From contig PMPH01000029.1 in the NCBI GenBank assembly GCA_003161045.1, forward strand, positions 25,278 to 58,290: a DNA stretch of 33,013 nucleotides. The letters are read 5' to 3'. Positions 17,509-25,422 of the stretch are shown here, in pieces (position 1 is the stretch's first letter; every line of letters starts with the position of its first letter). The notes under the pieces were generated by a model that saw only the letters and a list, made by a program, of their open reading frames with translations, made no database searches and was not told the origin of the DNA. A program made the position numbers and the translations under genes. Source of the DNA: Acidobacteriaceae bacterium (GTDB lineage: Bacteria; Acidobacteriota; Terriglobia; Terriglobales; Acidobacteriaceae).

Positions 17509-18588
17509 ATGCGCCTCTGCTACAAGGGCTGGACCTGGAAGGGTTTGGCGATGGGTTTGGCCGCGCCAGCGGCGCTGTTGGTCTTGCTGGCCGCGCCGGC
17601 CTGGGTTCGCGCCACAACTTGCACCACGCAGGCCGAGTTGCTGCCGCAGGATCGCGCTGCGCTGGCTTCAGCTGCGGGACGGCTGGCCGAGGCCGTGGCG
17701 GCAGAGGATTTCCCCGCTCTGAAGGCCGCTCTGCTGTCCGCCGTGGCCTCGGATTGGGAGGAAATTCACCAGGCGGTGGAGGCCGCGGCGCCGCTCGTGA
17801 AGGGCGGACGGATGCAACTGCGGAGCCTCTATCTGCTGGACGCCAGCAGCCTGGCCGCGCCCGCCGACACGCAGTTTTTCTGTTCCAATTCCTCCGGCTC
17901 GCTGACCGTGAGCCTGACCATGAAGGCGCTGCCGCCGGGCCGCTACGCGGTGGTGCTGGCCGATGCGGCCGGAGCGCCGCTGGGCGGGCAGTTGGCCTTC
18001 ATCCTGGCTTGGGACGGAAGCGGCTCAACCTGGAAGCTGGGCGGCCTGACGGTGCGCCCCGGCGTCCTCGATGGCCATGACGGCCTGTGGTGGTGGACGC
18101 GAGCCCGCGAGTTGGCCAGAATGAACCAGCCAGGAACCGGCCAGTCCGAAACCGATGCAGCCAGCACCAATTCGGCCAAGACCAACTCATGGAGCGCCTG
18201 GTACGCCTACGAAGCGGCGCGGCGGCTGCTCGTACCGGTGGATTTTCTATCCTCGCCGAACCTGGAAAAACTGGACGCGGAGCAGGCGCAGATCAGAAAT
18301 TCTCCGCATGACGCCTTCCCCCTGACACTCGCCGATGGCCCGCGCACCTGGAAGATCGACGCCATGCGCCTGGACCCGACGCTGCTGCACGCCGACCTGG
18401 GCGTGGTCTACGAATCGACCGGAGTCACCGATCCGGCCGCCCAGCGCACCGAGGCCGTGGCCGTGCTGAGTTCACTGCTGAAGGCCCAGCCAGGGCTGCG
18501 GGAGAACTTTCACGGCCTGTGGGCTTACGCCATGAAGAACGGCAAACGAACCCCGGTCATCGAGCTGCCCATGGCGCAGATTCCGTAA
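17509..18588 (+). CDS. Uncharacterised exported protein (359 residues)
   Basis: This protein is not recognised. From the chosen ATG it has a basic n-region (MRLCYKGWTWKG), a long hydrophobic core (AAPAALLVLLAAPAW) and a plausible cleavage after VRA, so it is probably periplasmic. The mature part has an alpha-helical N-terminal segment (DRAALASAAGRLAEAV), a beta-rich middle (LPPGRYAVVLADAAG, STWKLGGLTVRPG) and a Ser/Thr/Asn-rich linker (about 230-245). The C-terminal helical part ends in PVIELPMAQIP. AAAGGG lies nine bases before this ATG. Alternatives are GTG at 17455 and an ATG 42 bases later with a good GGAAGG but a signal peptide without basic residues. A heptamer tract follows its stop. 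Confidence 0.7.
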   Translation: MRLCYKGWTWKGLAMGLAAPAALLVLLAAPAWVRATTCTTQAELLPQDRAALASAAGRLAEAVAAEDFPALKAALLSAVASDWEEIHQAVEAAAPLVKGGRMQLRSLYLLDASSLAAPADTQFFCSNSSGSLTVSLTMKALPPGRYAVVLADAAGAPLGGQLAFILAWDGSGSTWKLGGLTVRPGVLDGHDGLWWWTRARELARMNQPGTGQSETDAASTNSAKTNSWSAWYAYEAARRLLVPVDFLSSPNLEKLDAEQAQIRNSPHDAFPLTLADGPRTWKIDAMRLDPTLLHADLGVVYESTGVTDPAAQRTEAVAVLSSLLKAQPGLRENFHGLWAYAMKNGKRTPVIELPMAQIP

Positions 18589-18625
18589 ACAGTGGTCAGG
18601 GATCAGGGGGCAGGGGGCAGGGAAA
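18589..18625 (+). repeat. G-rich heptamer tract after the exported-protein stop codon
   Basis: Directly after TAA (18586-18588) come ACAGTGG, TCAGGGA, TCAGGGG, GCAGGGG, GCAGGGA, with an exact 7-bp period and G-rich on the coding strand. It lies in a 55-bp gap between two convergent genes and is antisense to the second one. Four GGG runs are present. Confidence 0.8.
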
Positions 18626-18643
18626 AGCAGCCGACGGCGCGCC

Positions 18644-19327
18644 TCACTCCTGTTTGACGGTCAGTGGCTGAGTCTGGAAATCCGCGAAAACAAAGCCGTC
18701 GCGCTCGACGACCTCTCCAGCCTCCAGATTGACTGGAGCGGCGAACATCGGTCCGTCGTAGGCGCAGGTATGAAATTCGCCGCGCTCCGCGCAGGGATCG
18801 ATCTCCGGCGGCAGATCATTGAGCAGCGCGGCATCGAACTCGCGGCCGGCAAACGAGCCGGGCAGCTTCCGCGGATCGACGCAGACCACCTTGGCGCGCA
18901 GGCCGCCGGCGATCATCTCTCGCGCCAGAATATCCGTTGGAATCTCCCAGAGGGGAAACAGCGGTTCCAGCCCGGTCGGCTTCAATTGAGTCTCGCGATA
19001 GGCGCGAATATCCGGCAAAAACAGATCGCCGAAGGCAACCGCATTAATCCGTTCGCGAATGGCGCGCTCACAGACCTCGCTCATCAACTGCTCATAAGCT
19101 TCATTCGAACACGGCCAAGGCAGCGGCACAACCCACAGCGGCAGTTGCGCCGCCTCGGCCTGAGCCTCCAGAACGGAGCGGCGCGTGCTGTGCATGGCCA
19201 CGCGCTGGAATTCGCTGTTCAGTGTGGTCAGCAGACCCACCAGTTCGATGCCGGGCTGCCGGCGCAGGACGTGGAGCGCCCAGGCGCTATCCTTGCCGCT
19301 GCTCCAGGACAACAAAACGCGTTTCAT
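18644..19327 (-). CDS. Dph6-like PP-loop ATPase (diphthine-ammonia ligase family)
   Basis: This 227-residue cytoplasmic protein of the adenine-nucleotide alpha-hydrolase fold begins VLLSWSSGKDSAWAL with the PP-loop SGKDS (10-14). The middle carries AVAFGDLFLPDIRAYRE and PLWEIPTDILAREM. The C-terminus has GEFHTCAYDGPMF, matching the conserved end of bacterial Dph6-related proteins. In eukaryotes and archaea Dph6 makes diphthamide on EF-2. Bacteria lack diphthamide, so the bacterial substrate is unknown. The start is the ATG just before KRVLLSWSSGKDS; a longer frame to 19417 has no family support. No strong Shine-Dalgarno is visible. Confidence 0.88.
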   Translation of the reverse strand: MKRVLLSWSSGKDSAWALHVLRRQPGIELVGLLTTLNSEFQRVAMHSTRRSVLEAQAEAAQLPLWVVPLPWPCSNEAYEQLMSEVCERAIRERINAVAFGDLFLPDIRAYRETQLKPTGLEPLFPLWEIPTDILAREMIAGGLRAKVVCVDPRKLPGSFAGREFDAALLNDLPPEIDPCAERGEFHTCAYDGPMFAAPVNLEAGEVVERDGFVFADFQTQPLTVKQE

Positions 19328-19572
19328 CTGTCCATCATAACCGCCAGCTGAAGTGCTCGCCGCTGTCCGCCTGCCGAGTGGTGGCCGACGATGAGGCATT
19401 CTTCCGCAGGCGCGCAACTACTCTCGCGGCAAAGCGTTGAAGCCACTAACGGGCCGAAACAGAACGGTTCCGGAAGCTCCAATCGGTTTCAAAAAATCTT
19501 GCCGGCTCAGGAAAACTCGAACCGGAAACTCAAACCCTGAAGAATCTCAGACCCTGGAGGAGTTGAATCGTC

Positions 19573-19863
19573 GTGAAAAAGATTGCATTGGCAGCGTTGC
19601 TGGCTTTTACTCTGCTTCCCGCGGCTTCATTTGCGCAGGTGGTGATTCGCGTGGGGCCGCCGGCTCCCGTCTATGAGCGTCCCGGTCCGCCTCCGGAGCG
19701 AGGATTCGTGTGGATCGACGGCTACCAGAGCTGGGCAGGCGACCACTACGTCTGGGTTCCCGGCGGCTGGGAGCGTCCACCCCATCCCGGCGCGCGCTGG
19801 GTTGCCCACAAGTGGGTCCATCGCCACGGGCAGTGGGTGATGGTCGAAGGCCACTGGCGGTAA
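19573..19863 (+). CDS. YXWGXW-type repeat-containing exported small protein
   Basis: This 96-residue protein has a clear signal peptide (MKKIALAALLAFTLLP, cleavage after SFA). The mature part is rich in Pro, Trp and His: GPPAPVYERPGPPPERG, then tandem Trp motifs (YQSWAGDHYVWVPGGWERPP, ARWVAHKWVHRHGQW, EGHWR). This pattern fits the YXWGXW-repeat family of secreted small proteins of unknown function. The GTG start at 19573 has GGAGGAG (19556-19562) ten bases upstream. The gap before it (19328-19572) shows no other gene. A perfect hairpin follows 53 bases after the stop. Confidence 0.85.
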   Translation: MKKIALAALLAFTLLPAASFAQVVIRVGPPAPVYERPGPPPERGFVWIDGYQSWAGDHYVWVPGGWERPPHPGARWVAHKWVHRHGQWVMVEGHWR

Positions 19864-19916
19864 AACCATTTCAAGGCCGCTCTCATTTCGAAGCCGCATC
19901 CCCGCGGACAGAAGAA

Positions 19917-19954
19917 CTCCAGTGGCTTTTCCCGCCAGGGAAAAGCCACTGGAG
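19917..19954. repeat. Perfect 17-bp inverted repeat downstream of the YXWGXW gene
   Basis: CTCCAGTGGCTTTTCCC (19917-19933) pairs perfectly with 19938-19954 around a GCCA loop. It shares the AGTGGCTTTTCC palindrome core with the element at 10968-11083 and more weakly with 4370-4402. It lies between the convergent YXWGXW and purH genes, so it could act on either transcript, but there is no T-run. A related degenerate hairpin (GGCTTTTTT / AAAAATCC) is at 8708-8730. Confidence 0.7.
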
Positions 19955-20064
19955 CGGCAGCTTGCAATTGAAATTCGTCCCCCAGCGGTACTCCTCGCGG
20001 CGCCCGCCGCACTCCAAAAAAACCAGGCGCGTTCCTCCGCTGTGAAATCGGCGGCAGAGAGGCC

Positions 20065-21672
20065 TTAATGCCGGAAGTGGCGCATCCCGGTGAAGACCAT
20101 CGCCATGCCCAGCTTGTCGGCCGCGGCGATAACCTCTTCGTCGCGCACCGAGCCTCCGGGCTGGATGACGGCGGTCGCGCCGGCCCCGGCTACGGCTTCC
20201 AGGCCATCGGGGAAGGGGAAAAATGCGTCCGAGGCGGCGACGCAGCCCTTCAGCGGCAGCACGGCCTTCATGGCGCCGAAGCGGGCGGCGTCCACGCGGC
20301 TCATCTGGCCCGCACCCACGCCCAGGGTCTGGCCGTCACGGGCGTAGACGATGGCGTTCGATTTGACGTGCTTGCAGACGCGCCAGGCAAAGAGCAAGCT
20401 GCGCAGTTCCTCAGCCGTGGGCGGACGCCAGGTGACGACCTTCAGCCCCGGATCGAGGGCCGTTGCGTCGATGCGGCCGGTATCGGCCTCCTGCAGGAGC
20501 AATCCACCGGAGACATTTTTAACCACAAACCTGGGCGCCGCGGCTTGCACCACGACCAGGCGCAGGTTCTTCTTGGCGCTGAAGCGCTCGCGGGCCTCGG
20601 GCGAAAAGCCGGGGGCGGCAATCGCCTCGACGAAGAGCTTGGCGATCTCGGCCGCGGCCTCGCCGTCCACCTCGCGGTTGACGCCGATGACCCCGCCAAA
20701 GGCCGAGACCGGGTCGCAGGCCAGCGCCTTCGTATAAGCCTCAAGAAGGTTCGCGCCGGTGGCCGCGCCGCAGGGGTTGGTGTGCTTCATGATGATCACG
20801 GCGGCCGGATCAGACTCGCCGGTGGGAAATTCCTGCGCCAACTCCCAACAGGCGTCCAGATCGACGAGGTTGTTGAAGCTCAGCTCTTTTCCCTGGAGTT
20901 GGCGAGCCCCGGCTAGCCCCAAGCCAGAGCCATCGGCATAAAGCGCGGCGCGCTGGTGGGGATTTTCGCCGTAGCGCAAGGACTGCGCCAGCGGGAGGTT
21001 GATGCGCAGCGTCGAGGGAAGGCTGGGCACCTGCGGTGCGGCAGACGCTGAAGGCTCGGGAGCTTCAGCGATAAGGTCCAGCGTGTTGGCGATGGCCGCG
21101 TCGTATGCCGCCGTGGTCGAGAAGGCCTGCCGGGCCAGCCGCCAGCGCGTCTCCCGGCTCAGGGCTCCATCGTGGGCCTTCAACTCTTCGGTCAGGGCCG
21201 GGTAATCGGCGACGCGGGTCACGATGGCCACGTCCTCGAAGTTCTTGGCCGCCGAACGCACCATCGACGGGCCGCCAATGTCAATGTTTTCAATCAGATG
21301 ACCAAAGGCGACGCCAGCCTGCGCCGCGGTCTTCTCAAAGGCGTAGAGGTTGACCACCACCATGTCGATGGGCTCGATGCCGTGAGCCGCGACGGCCGCC
21401 TCATGCTCCTTGTTGCCGCGAATGTAGAGCAGGCCGCCATGGACGCGCGGGTGCAGGGTCTTCACGCGGCCGTCCAGCATCTCGGGAAAGCCAGTCAGCT
21501 CGCTGATGTCCTTCACACTCAACCCGGCCTCGCGCAAGGCCCGCGCCGTTCCGCCGGTTGAAACCAGTTCCACGCCAAAGCCCGCCAGGGCCTGGGCAAA
21601 CTCCACCAGGCCAGTCTTGTCGGTCACACTCAGCAACGCCCTTCGAATCCGCTTTTCCGCGCTCACCGCCAT
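20065..21672 (-). CDS. purH: PurH, bifunctional AICAR transformylase / IMP cyclohydrolase
   Basis: This 535-residue cytoplasmic enzyme catalyses the last two steps of de novo purine synthesis. The N-terminal MGS-like cyclohydrolase domain has [23 protein letters not shown] and [16 protein letters not shown]. The transformylase domain begins near residue 205, with [14 protein letters not shown] and KHTNPCGAA holding the catalytic Lys296-His297 pair. The ending [13 protein letters not shown] is typical. The length is normal. The start is ambiguous: the ATG at 21672 directly abuts AAAGGGAGG, while an in-frame GTG six bases later (21666) has ideal spacing from it. The leader contains a 9-10-bp periodic TTTCTCGCT/TTTATCGCT-like repeat (about 21680-21717). 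Confidence 0.97.
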   Translation of the reverse strand: MAVSAEKRIRRALLSVTDKTGLVEFAQALAGFGVELVSTGGTARALREAGLSVKDISELTGFPEMLDGRVKTLHPRVHGGLLYIRGNKEHEAAVAAHGIEPIDMVVVNLYAFEKTAAQAGVAFGHLIENIDIGGPSMVRSAAKNFEDVAIVTRVADYPALTEELKAHDGALSRETRWRLARQAFSTTAAYDAAIANTLDLIAEAPEPSASAAPQVPSLPSTLRINLPLAQSLRYGENPHQRAALYADGSGLGLAGARQLQGKELSFNNLVDLDACWELAQEFPTGESDPAAVIIMKHTNPCGAATGANLLEAYTKALACDPVSAFGGVIGVNREVDGEAAAEIAKLFVEAIAAPGFSPEARERFSAKKNLRLVVVQAAAPRFVVKNVSGGLLLQEADTGRIDATALDPGLKVVTWRPPTAEELRSLLFAWRVCKHVKSNAIVYARDGQTLGVGAGQMSRVDAARFGAMKAVLPLKGCVAASDAFFPFPDGLEAVAGAGATAVIQPGGSVRDEEVIAAADKLGMAMVFTGMRHFRH

Positions 21673-22008
21673 CCTCCCTTTTTCTCGCTTTTATCGCTAT
21701 TTCTCGCCTTGATCGCCCATCCGCCGGCCTTGCGCAACCGTTCAAGACGGCTCCAAGCCGCCCCCCACCCACGCGGCAGAGGCTATTCGCACCAGGAATC
21801 CTGCTGCCGCGCCGGCAAGCTGCCGCCGCACCAGACTGGCGAAGTCCAAATTCCAACGACCGAAGGCTAAACTCCAGACTACATCGAATCGGAGGAGGGG
21901 AATCTCATAGCGCGGTCAAATCGTCTGCCGGCGGAAGAACCCGAAGAGTGAAAGCCGCGATTCACTCTCGCGGTGCGCGGCGCCCCATTGATGCATTAAA
22001 GTTGAAAG
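21673..22008. other. Divergent intergenic region purH / rhomboid
   Basis: This 336-bp region must hold promoters for both directions, but none is clear. It contains the periodic leader repeat of purH, a small GGCTCCAAGCC palindrome (21750-21760) and an inverted repeat GAGTGAA / TTCACTC (21946-21952 and 21961-21967), about 40-60 bp before the rhomboid start. No gene is seen. Confidence 0.45.
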
Positions 22009-22896
22009 ATGGGAAGCTACACCCCCGTCCCCGAACCCGAATATCTGCCTCCCGGCGCCGCATTCAATCCGCCACCGCCCCCGTTGCCGCCTCCGGTTAG
22101 CCGGCCGCGCTCCCGGTGGGCCGCCGCCCCGGCCACCTATCTGCTGGTGGGCGTCAACTGCCTGGTTTTTCTGGCCATGGTGGCGCACCACGTCAGCGCG
22201 GCCAGCCCCACCCTCGATCAACTGATGTACTGGGGCGCCGACAACGCTGGCGCCGTGCTGCTCCAGGGCCAATGGTGGCGCATCGTCACCGCCATGTTCG
22301 TGCATGTGGGCATTCTGCACCTGGCCACTAACATGTGGTGCCTGTGGAACCTGGGATTGCTGGCCGAGCCGCTGATGGGTTCTGCGGGGGTGCTGGCGGT
22401 CTACATCCTCACCGGGGCGGCGGGCAACCTGCTGTCCACCTTCGTCAACTGGATCTTCGCCTACCCGGACTGGGTGAAGTACCATGACTCGATGGCCGCC
22501 AGCCAGCTTCTCGGCCTCTTTCCGGCCGGCGCGGGAGCCTCAGGAGCGGTCTTCGGCATTGCCGGAGCGCTGATCGTGCTGCTCAAGTCGCAGCGGCTGC
22601 CGGTGCCTCCCTTCGAGCTGCGCAAGCTGCGCCGCACGGTGATCTACTTTGCCGCCATCAACCTGGTGATCGGCTTCTCGATCAGCTTCGGATCCAGCGT
22701 GATCGGCTCCGGGCTGCGCATCGACAACATGGCCCACCTGGGCGGCTTCACCTGCGGATTGCTCTTTGCGGCCCCGATGCTGCCCCGGCTCGGCTCGCCG
22801 AAGCAGCTTTTTGCCAACCGCTTGCGCATCTCCGTGGGAATGGTGGTAGGGATTCTGGTGCTCTTCGGCTTCTTCCTGGCTCAGTTGCCGCGGTAG
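22009..22896 (+). CDS. Rhomboid-family intramembrane serine protease
   Basis: This 295-residue polytopic membrane protein cleaves membrane-protein substrates inside the bilayer. The catalytic serine is in GAGASGAVFG (Ser178) and the histidine in NMAHLGGFTCG (His243). The HLATN motif supplies the oxyanion asparagine (Asn108). The N-terminus is a proline-rich cytoplasmic extension of about 40 residues (PPPPPLPPPV). An unusually long loop (about 145-173, WIFAYPDWVKYHD) precedes the catalytic GASG helix. The substrate is unknown. The only Shine-Dalgarno-like sequence is GAAAG next to the ATG. The gene ends at a clear rho-independent terminator. Confidence 0.93.
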   Translation: MGSYTPVPEPEYLPPGAAFNPPPPPLPPPVSRPRSRWAAAPATYLLVGVNCLVFLAMVAHHVSAASPTLDQLMYWGADNAGAVLLQGQWWRIVTAMFVHVGILHLATNMWCLWNLGLLAEPLMGSAGVLAVYILTGAAGNLLSTFVNWIFAYPDWVKYHDSMAASQLLGLFPAGAGASGAVFGIAGALIVLLKSQRLPVPPFELRKLRRTVIYFAAINLVIGFSISFGSSVIGSGLRIDNMAHLGGFTCGLLFAAPMLPRLGSPKQLFANRLRISVGMVVGILVLFGFFLAQLPR

Positions 22897-22915
22897 GGCG
22901 GATTTTTGATCGCTT

Positions 22916-22950
22916 ACCCGCAAAAGAGGGATTCAACCCTGCGGGTTTTT
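22916..22950 (+). terminator. Rho-independent terminator of the rhomboid gene
   Basis: ACCCGCA (22916-22922) pairs perfectly with TGCGGGT (22940-22946), and GGG (22928-22930) pairs with CCC (22937-22939) inside. The stem runs into a T-run (22946-22950). It starts 20 bases after the rhomboid stop and overlaps the last codons of the convergent DHH-family gene. The opposite direction has no T-run, so it looks one-way. Confidence 0.7.
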
Positions 22951-23922
22951 CGCCCTCAGCTCGGCCACAATCTCCGCTGCCGCCGCGCGAGCCTGATCGG
23001 CCCGGTCAGGCGGGAAGCTGATGGCCCCGACGCGGGCATGGCCGCCGCCGCCGTAACGCTCGCAGACCGCCGCCAGGTTCACCATTTTGGCCGGATCGGC
23101 CTTGGTCCAGGGATTCGAGCCGACGGCCACCTTGGTGCGGAAGCTGGACTTCGACAGGCTGATCGAATAGGTGGCCTGGGGATACAAATAATAAGGGATG
23201 AACTTGTTGTAGCCCTCCAGCGGATGATCGGTAATGTCAAAAAAGACCGTGCCGTCGCGCTCTTCGGCGCGGTTGCGGATCAACTCCAGCGACTGCCAGT
23301 GGCGTTCAAGCAGCGGCGGCAGCAAACCGGCCACAAAGGGCTGGCTCAGCACCTCGGCCAGCGGTAGCTCAGTCAGCAGCGGGATCAGCAGCGGAATGAA
23401 GGCCGGGTCTTGCGTCGACTCGATGATCAGCGTCAGCTTCATCGCCGGGGCGGCCATCTCGACGGCCGACTTCGCGCTCTCATACTTTGCCCCGTCCACA
23501 ATGTTGGCCCAATAAATCAGCTCGGCGAGTGGCGCCGTGTCGAAGCCGAAGTGCGTGGCGGCGATGTGCGCCAGGAAGCTCGCGCAGGAGGTGTAGCTGG
23601 GATCGAAGAACTTGCGGCTGCCGCACTCCGGGTTCTGCTTGCAGTCGAGAAAGTGCTGCTGGTCCTGGGGCGTCAAAAAGGCCGACAGATGGTGGTCAAA
23701 CCACCAGGTAATCCGCGGCGAGGCTGAGTACTTGAAATCGACGATGACGTTCTCGTCGCCGGTAAAGTCCTTCTCGTCAAAGAGCGCGCCCGTGCGGTGC
23801 ACCAGGCCGTGGTACTCGTAACTGGCTCCCTGGGCGATGCACTCGCGATGAAATCGCGTAAACAGCGAGGCCGAACAGGCTCCGTCGAAGCATTTGTCGT
23901 GATAGAAGACGCGAACCCGCAA
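22933..23922 (-). CDS. DHH/DHHA1-family phosphoesterase-like protein
   Basis: This 329-residue cytoplasmic protein carries the DHH superfamily motifs. These are HDKCFDGACSAS near the N-terminus (His8, Asp9, Asp13), Asp62 in IVDFKYS, and FDHH (Asp76-His77-His78). The C-terminal DHHA1 motif is GGGGHARVGA (291-300). Relatives include NrnA-type nanoRNases, c-di-AMP phosphodiesterases and RecJ; the exact substrate cannot be told. A TTG start at 23920-23922 is supported by GGGAG eight bases upstream, and no ATG gives an intact first motif. Its last codons overlap the terminator of the convergent rhomboid gene. Confidence 0.85.
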   Translation of the reverse strand: MRVRVFYHDKCFDGACSASLFTRFHRECIAQGASYEYHGLVHRTGALFDEKDFTGDENVIVDFKYSASPRITWWFDHHLSAFLTPQDQQHFLDCKQNPECGSRKFFDPSYTSCASFLAHIAATHFGFDTAPLAELIYWANIVDGAKYESAKSAVEMAAPAMKLTLIIESTQDPAFIPLLIPLLTELPLAEVLSQPFVAGLLPPLLERHWQSLELIRNRAEERDGTVFFDITDHPLEGYNKFIPYYLYPQATYSISLSKSSFRTKVAVGSNPWTKADPAKMVNLAAVCERYGGGGHARVGAISFPPDRADQARAAAAEIVAELRAKNPQG

Positions 23923-24191
23923 GGCCTGAACTCCCTGATGTGCTGAAGAATTGAACTGCCGAACTGTTAAGAATCAATGGAACGGCTGATTGTGTCAAGG
24001 CGGGATGAAACGGGATGAGCCGCAGCGGGCCTGACTGGCGCTGAAACCGGATTGATGACAGCAATGCGCCAAGTCTCCGCGCCGGGATGAAAATGCTGTA
24101 GCCGCGGAACTCTGCAAGGGGCAATTGCGTAGAGTATCTTTCCATCAGTGCCCTTCGGCACGCGAATTTATTTCTTTTTGAAGGAGACTCG

Positions 24192-25358
24192 ATGGAGCTG
24201 GAGATTCCGCCCTCCCTGCCAGAGGAATCCAGAACTGGATCAGTTCCTGAAGCGCCCCCCGCGGCCGCCTCGGAGCCGGTCTTCGCGCCCGGCCTCGCGG
24301 AGCCGGGGGGCCTGCCCTGGGTCTTCAGCGGCAGCCAGGGGCTGCGCGCCGGCTGGTCGGTACTGCTCTTTGTTCTTCTGTTCAGTATTTTCAGCACCGC
24401 GGCTGGATTTGTATTTTTCCATCTCCATCTCATCGGCAAAAAGGAGGACTTTACTGCCACGGGAGCCTTCTTCGGAGAGCTGGTTGCTTTTCTGGCGATG
24501 GCCGGGGCCGCAGCGCTCGTGGCGCGCATCGAGGGCCGGGGAATTTTTGACTTCTACCTGACCGGACCGCGGCGCTTTCTTCACTTTCTCAGCGGCCTGG
24601 CGGCAGGCTTCGCGACTCTGTCGGCGCTGATTGGAACCCTCTACTGGGGCGGCTGGCTGCATTTTGGACCCATCGCGCTTTCTGGAGCGGCGATTTTCCA
24701 GTTTGGCGGATTGTGGGCCGCCGCGTTTCTGCTGGTGGGCTTTTTTGAGGAGGGCTGTTTCCGCTGCTATCTGCAATTTACCCTCACCCGCGGCATCAAC
24801 TTCTGGTGGGCGCTCGCGGTCGTCGGAGCGCTCTGCCTGGATCTGCTGGTCGGAAGCAAGGGCAGCGGCCTCCGGGGGGTCTACGCCGCCGCCCTGCTGG
24901 GGCTTGCCCCTTGCTTGATACTCCACATTCGCAAAACGCCACGAAGTGGCTTCTGGCAGGCCTCCTGGGTCACCTCGACAGCCTTCGGCTTTATCCACAT
25001 CACCAACAACGGTGAAAACTGGATCGGAATCTTTGCCGCAGCCTTCATCGGCTTCGTCTTCTGCGTCAGCATCTGGGTCACCGGCTCGGCCTGGTGGGCG
25101 ATCGGCTGCCACGCCGCCTGGGATTGGACAGAAACCTTCTTCTATGGCGCCAGCGACAGCGGCATGCAGCCCACGGGACACTACCTGACCACCAGTCCCG
25201 CCGGCAACGCGCTGTGGAGCGGCGGCGCGGACGGCCCCGAGGGCAGCCTGCTGGTGCTGGGAATCACTTTACTGCTGCTGGTGGCGCTGGTCGTCATCTA
25301 CGGACGCAAGCGGTCCGCAGCCCTGGCCACACCGGCTGCCAGGCAGGCTGCCGAGTAA
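24192..25358 (+). CDS. CPBP-family intramembrane metalloprotease (second copy)
   Basis: This 388-residue polytopic membrane protein has the CPBP motifs EEGCFRCYL (Glu186, Glu187, Arg191), FGFIHITNNGEN (His269) and IGCHAAWDW (His307 and Asp311). The last motif has Asp where the first CPBP protein in this window has Asn. The N-terminal ~50 residues are Pro/Glu-rich and cytoplasmic, and about eight to nine hydrophobic segments follow. The role and substrate are unknown. The start is supported by AAGGAG six bases before the ATG. The upstream gap (23923-24191) shares control of the divergent DHH-family gene; it contains only a small hairpin near the start (GTGCC / GGCAC, about 24150-24163) and no gene. 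Confidence 0.9.
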   Translation: MELEIPPSLPEESRTGSVPEAPPAAASEPVFAPGLAEPGGLPWVFSGSQGLRAGWSVLLFVLLFSIFSTAAGFVFFHLHLIGKKEDFTATGAFFGELVAFLAMAGAAALVARIEGRGIFDFYLTGPRRFLHFLSGLAAGFATLSALIGTLYWGGWLHFGPIALSGAAIFQFGGLWAAAFLLVGFFEEGCFRCYLQFTLTRGINFWWALAVVGALCLDLLVGSKGSGLRGVYAAALLGLAPCLILHIRKTPRSGFWQASWVTSTAFGFIHITNNGENWIGIFAAAFIGFVFCVSIWVTGSAWWAIGCHAAWDWTETFFYGASDSGMQPTGHYLTTSPAGNALWSGGADGPEGSLLVLGITLLLLVALVVIYGRKRSAALATPAARQAAE

Positions 25359-25379
25359 CTTCGGGCGCCGGCGCAGTCG

Positions 25380-25413
25380 CGGCGTTATTCTGTGCCCACG
25401 GCGTTATTCTGTG
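25380..25413. repeat. 15-bp direct repeat before the acylase gene
   Basis: CGGCGTTATTCTGTG occurs at 25380-25394 and 25399-25413, 19 bp apart. It fills the short gap between the CPBP stop codon and the acylase start, and its second copy contains a candidate GTG start. It could be an operator pair or a simple duplication. Confidence 0.6.
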
Positions 25414-25422
25414 TACGTCCCG

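Noticed and set aside
19328-19417. N-terminal extension of the Dph6-like protein
   Set aside because: The PP-loop proteins start a few residues before SGKDS; the extra 30 residues are Arg/Pro-rich and unsupported.
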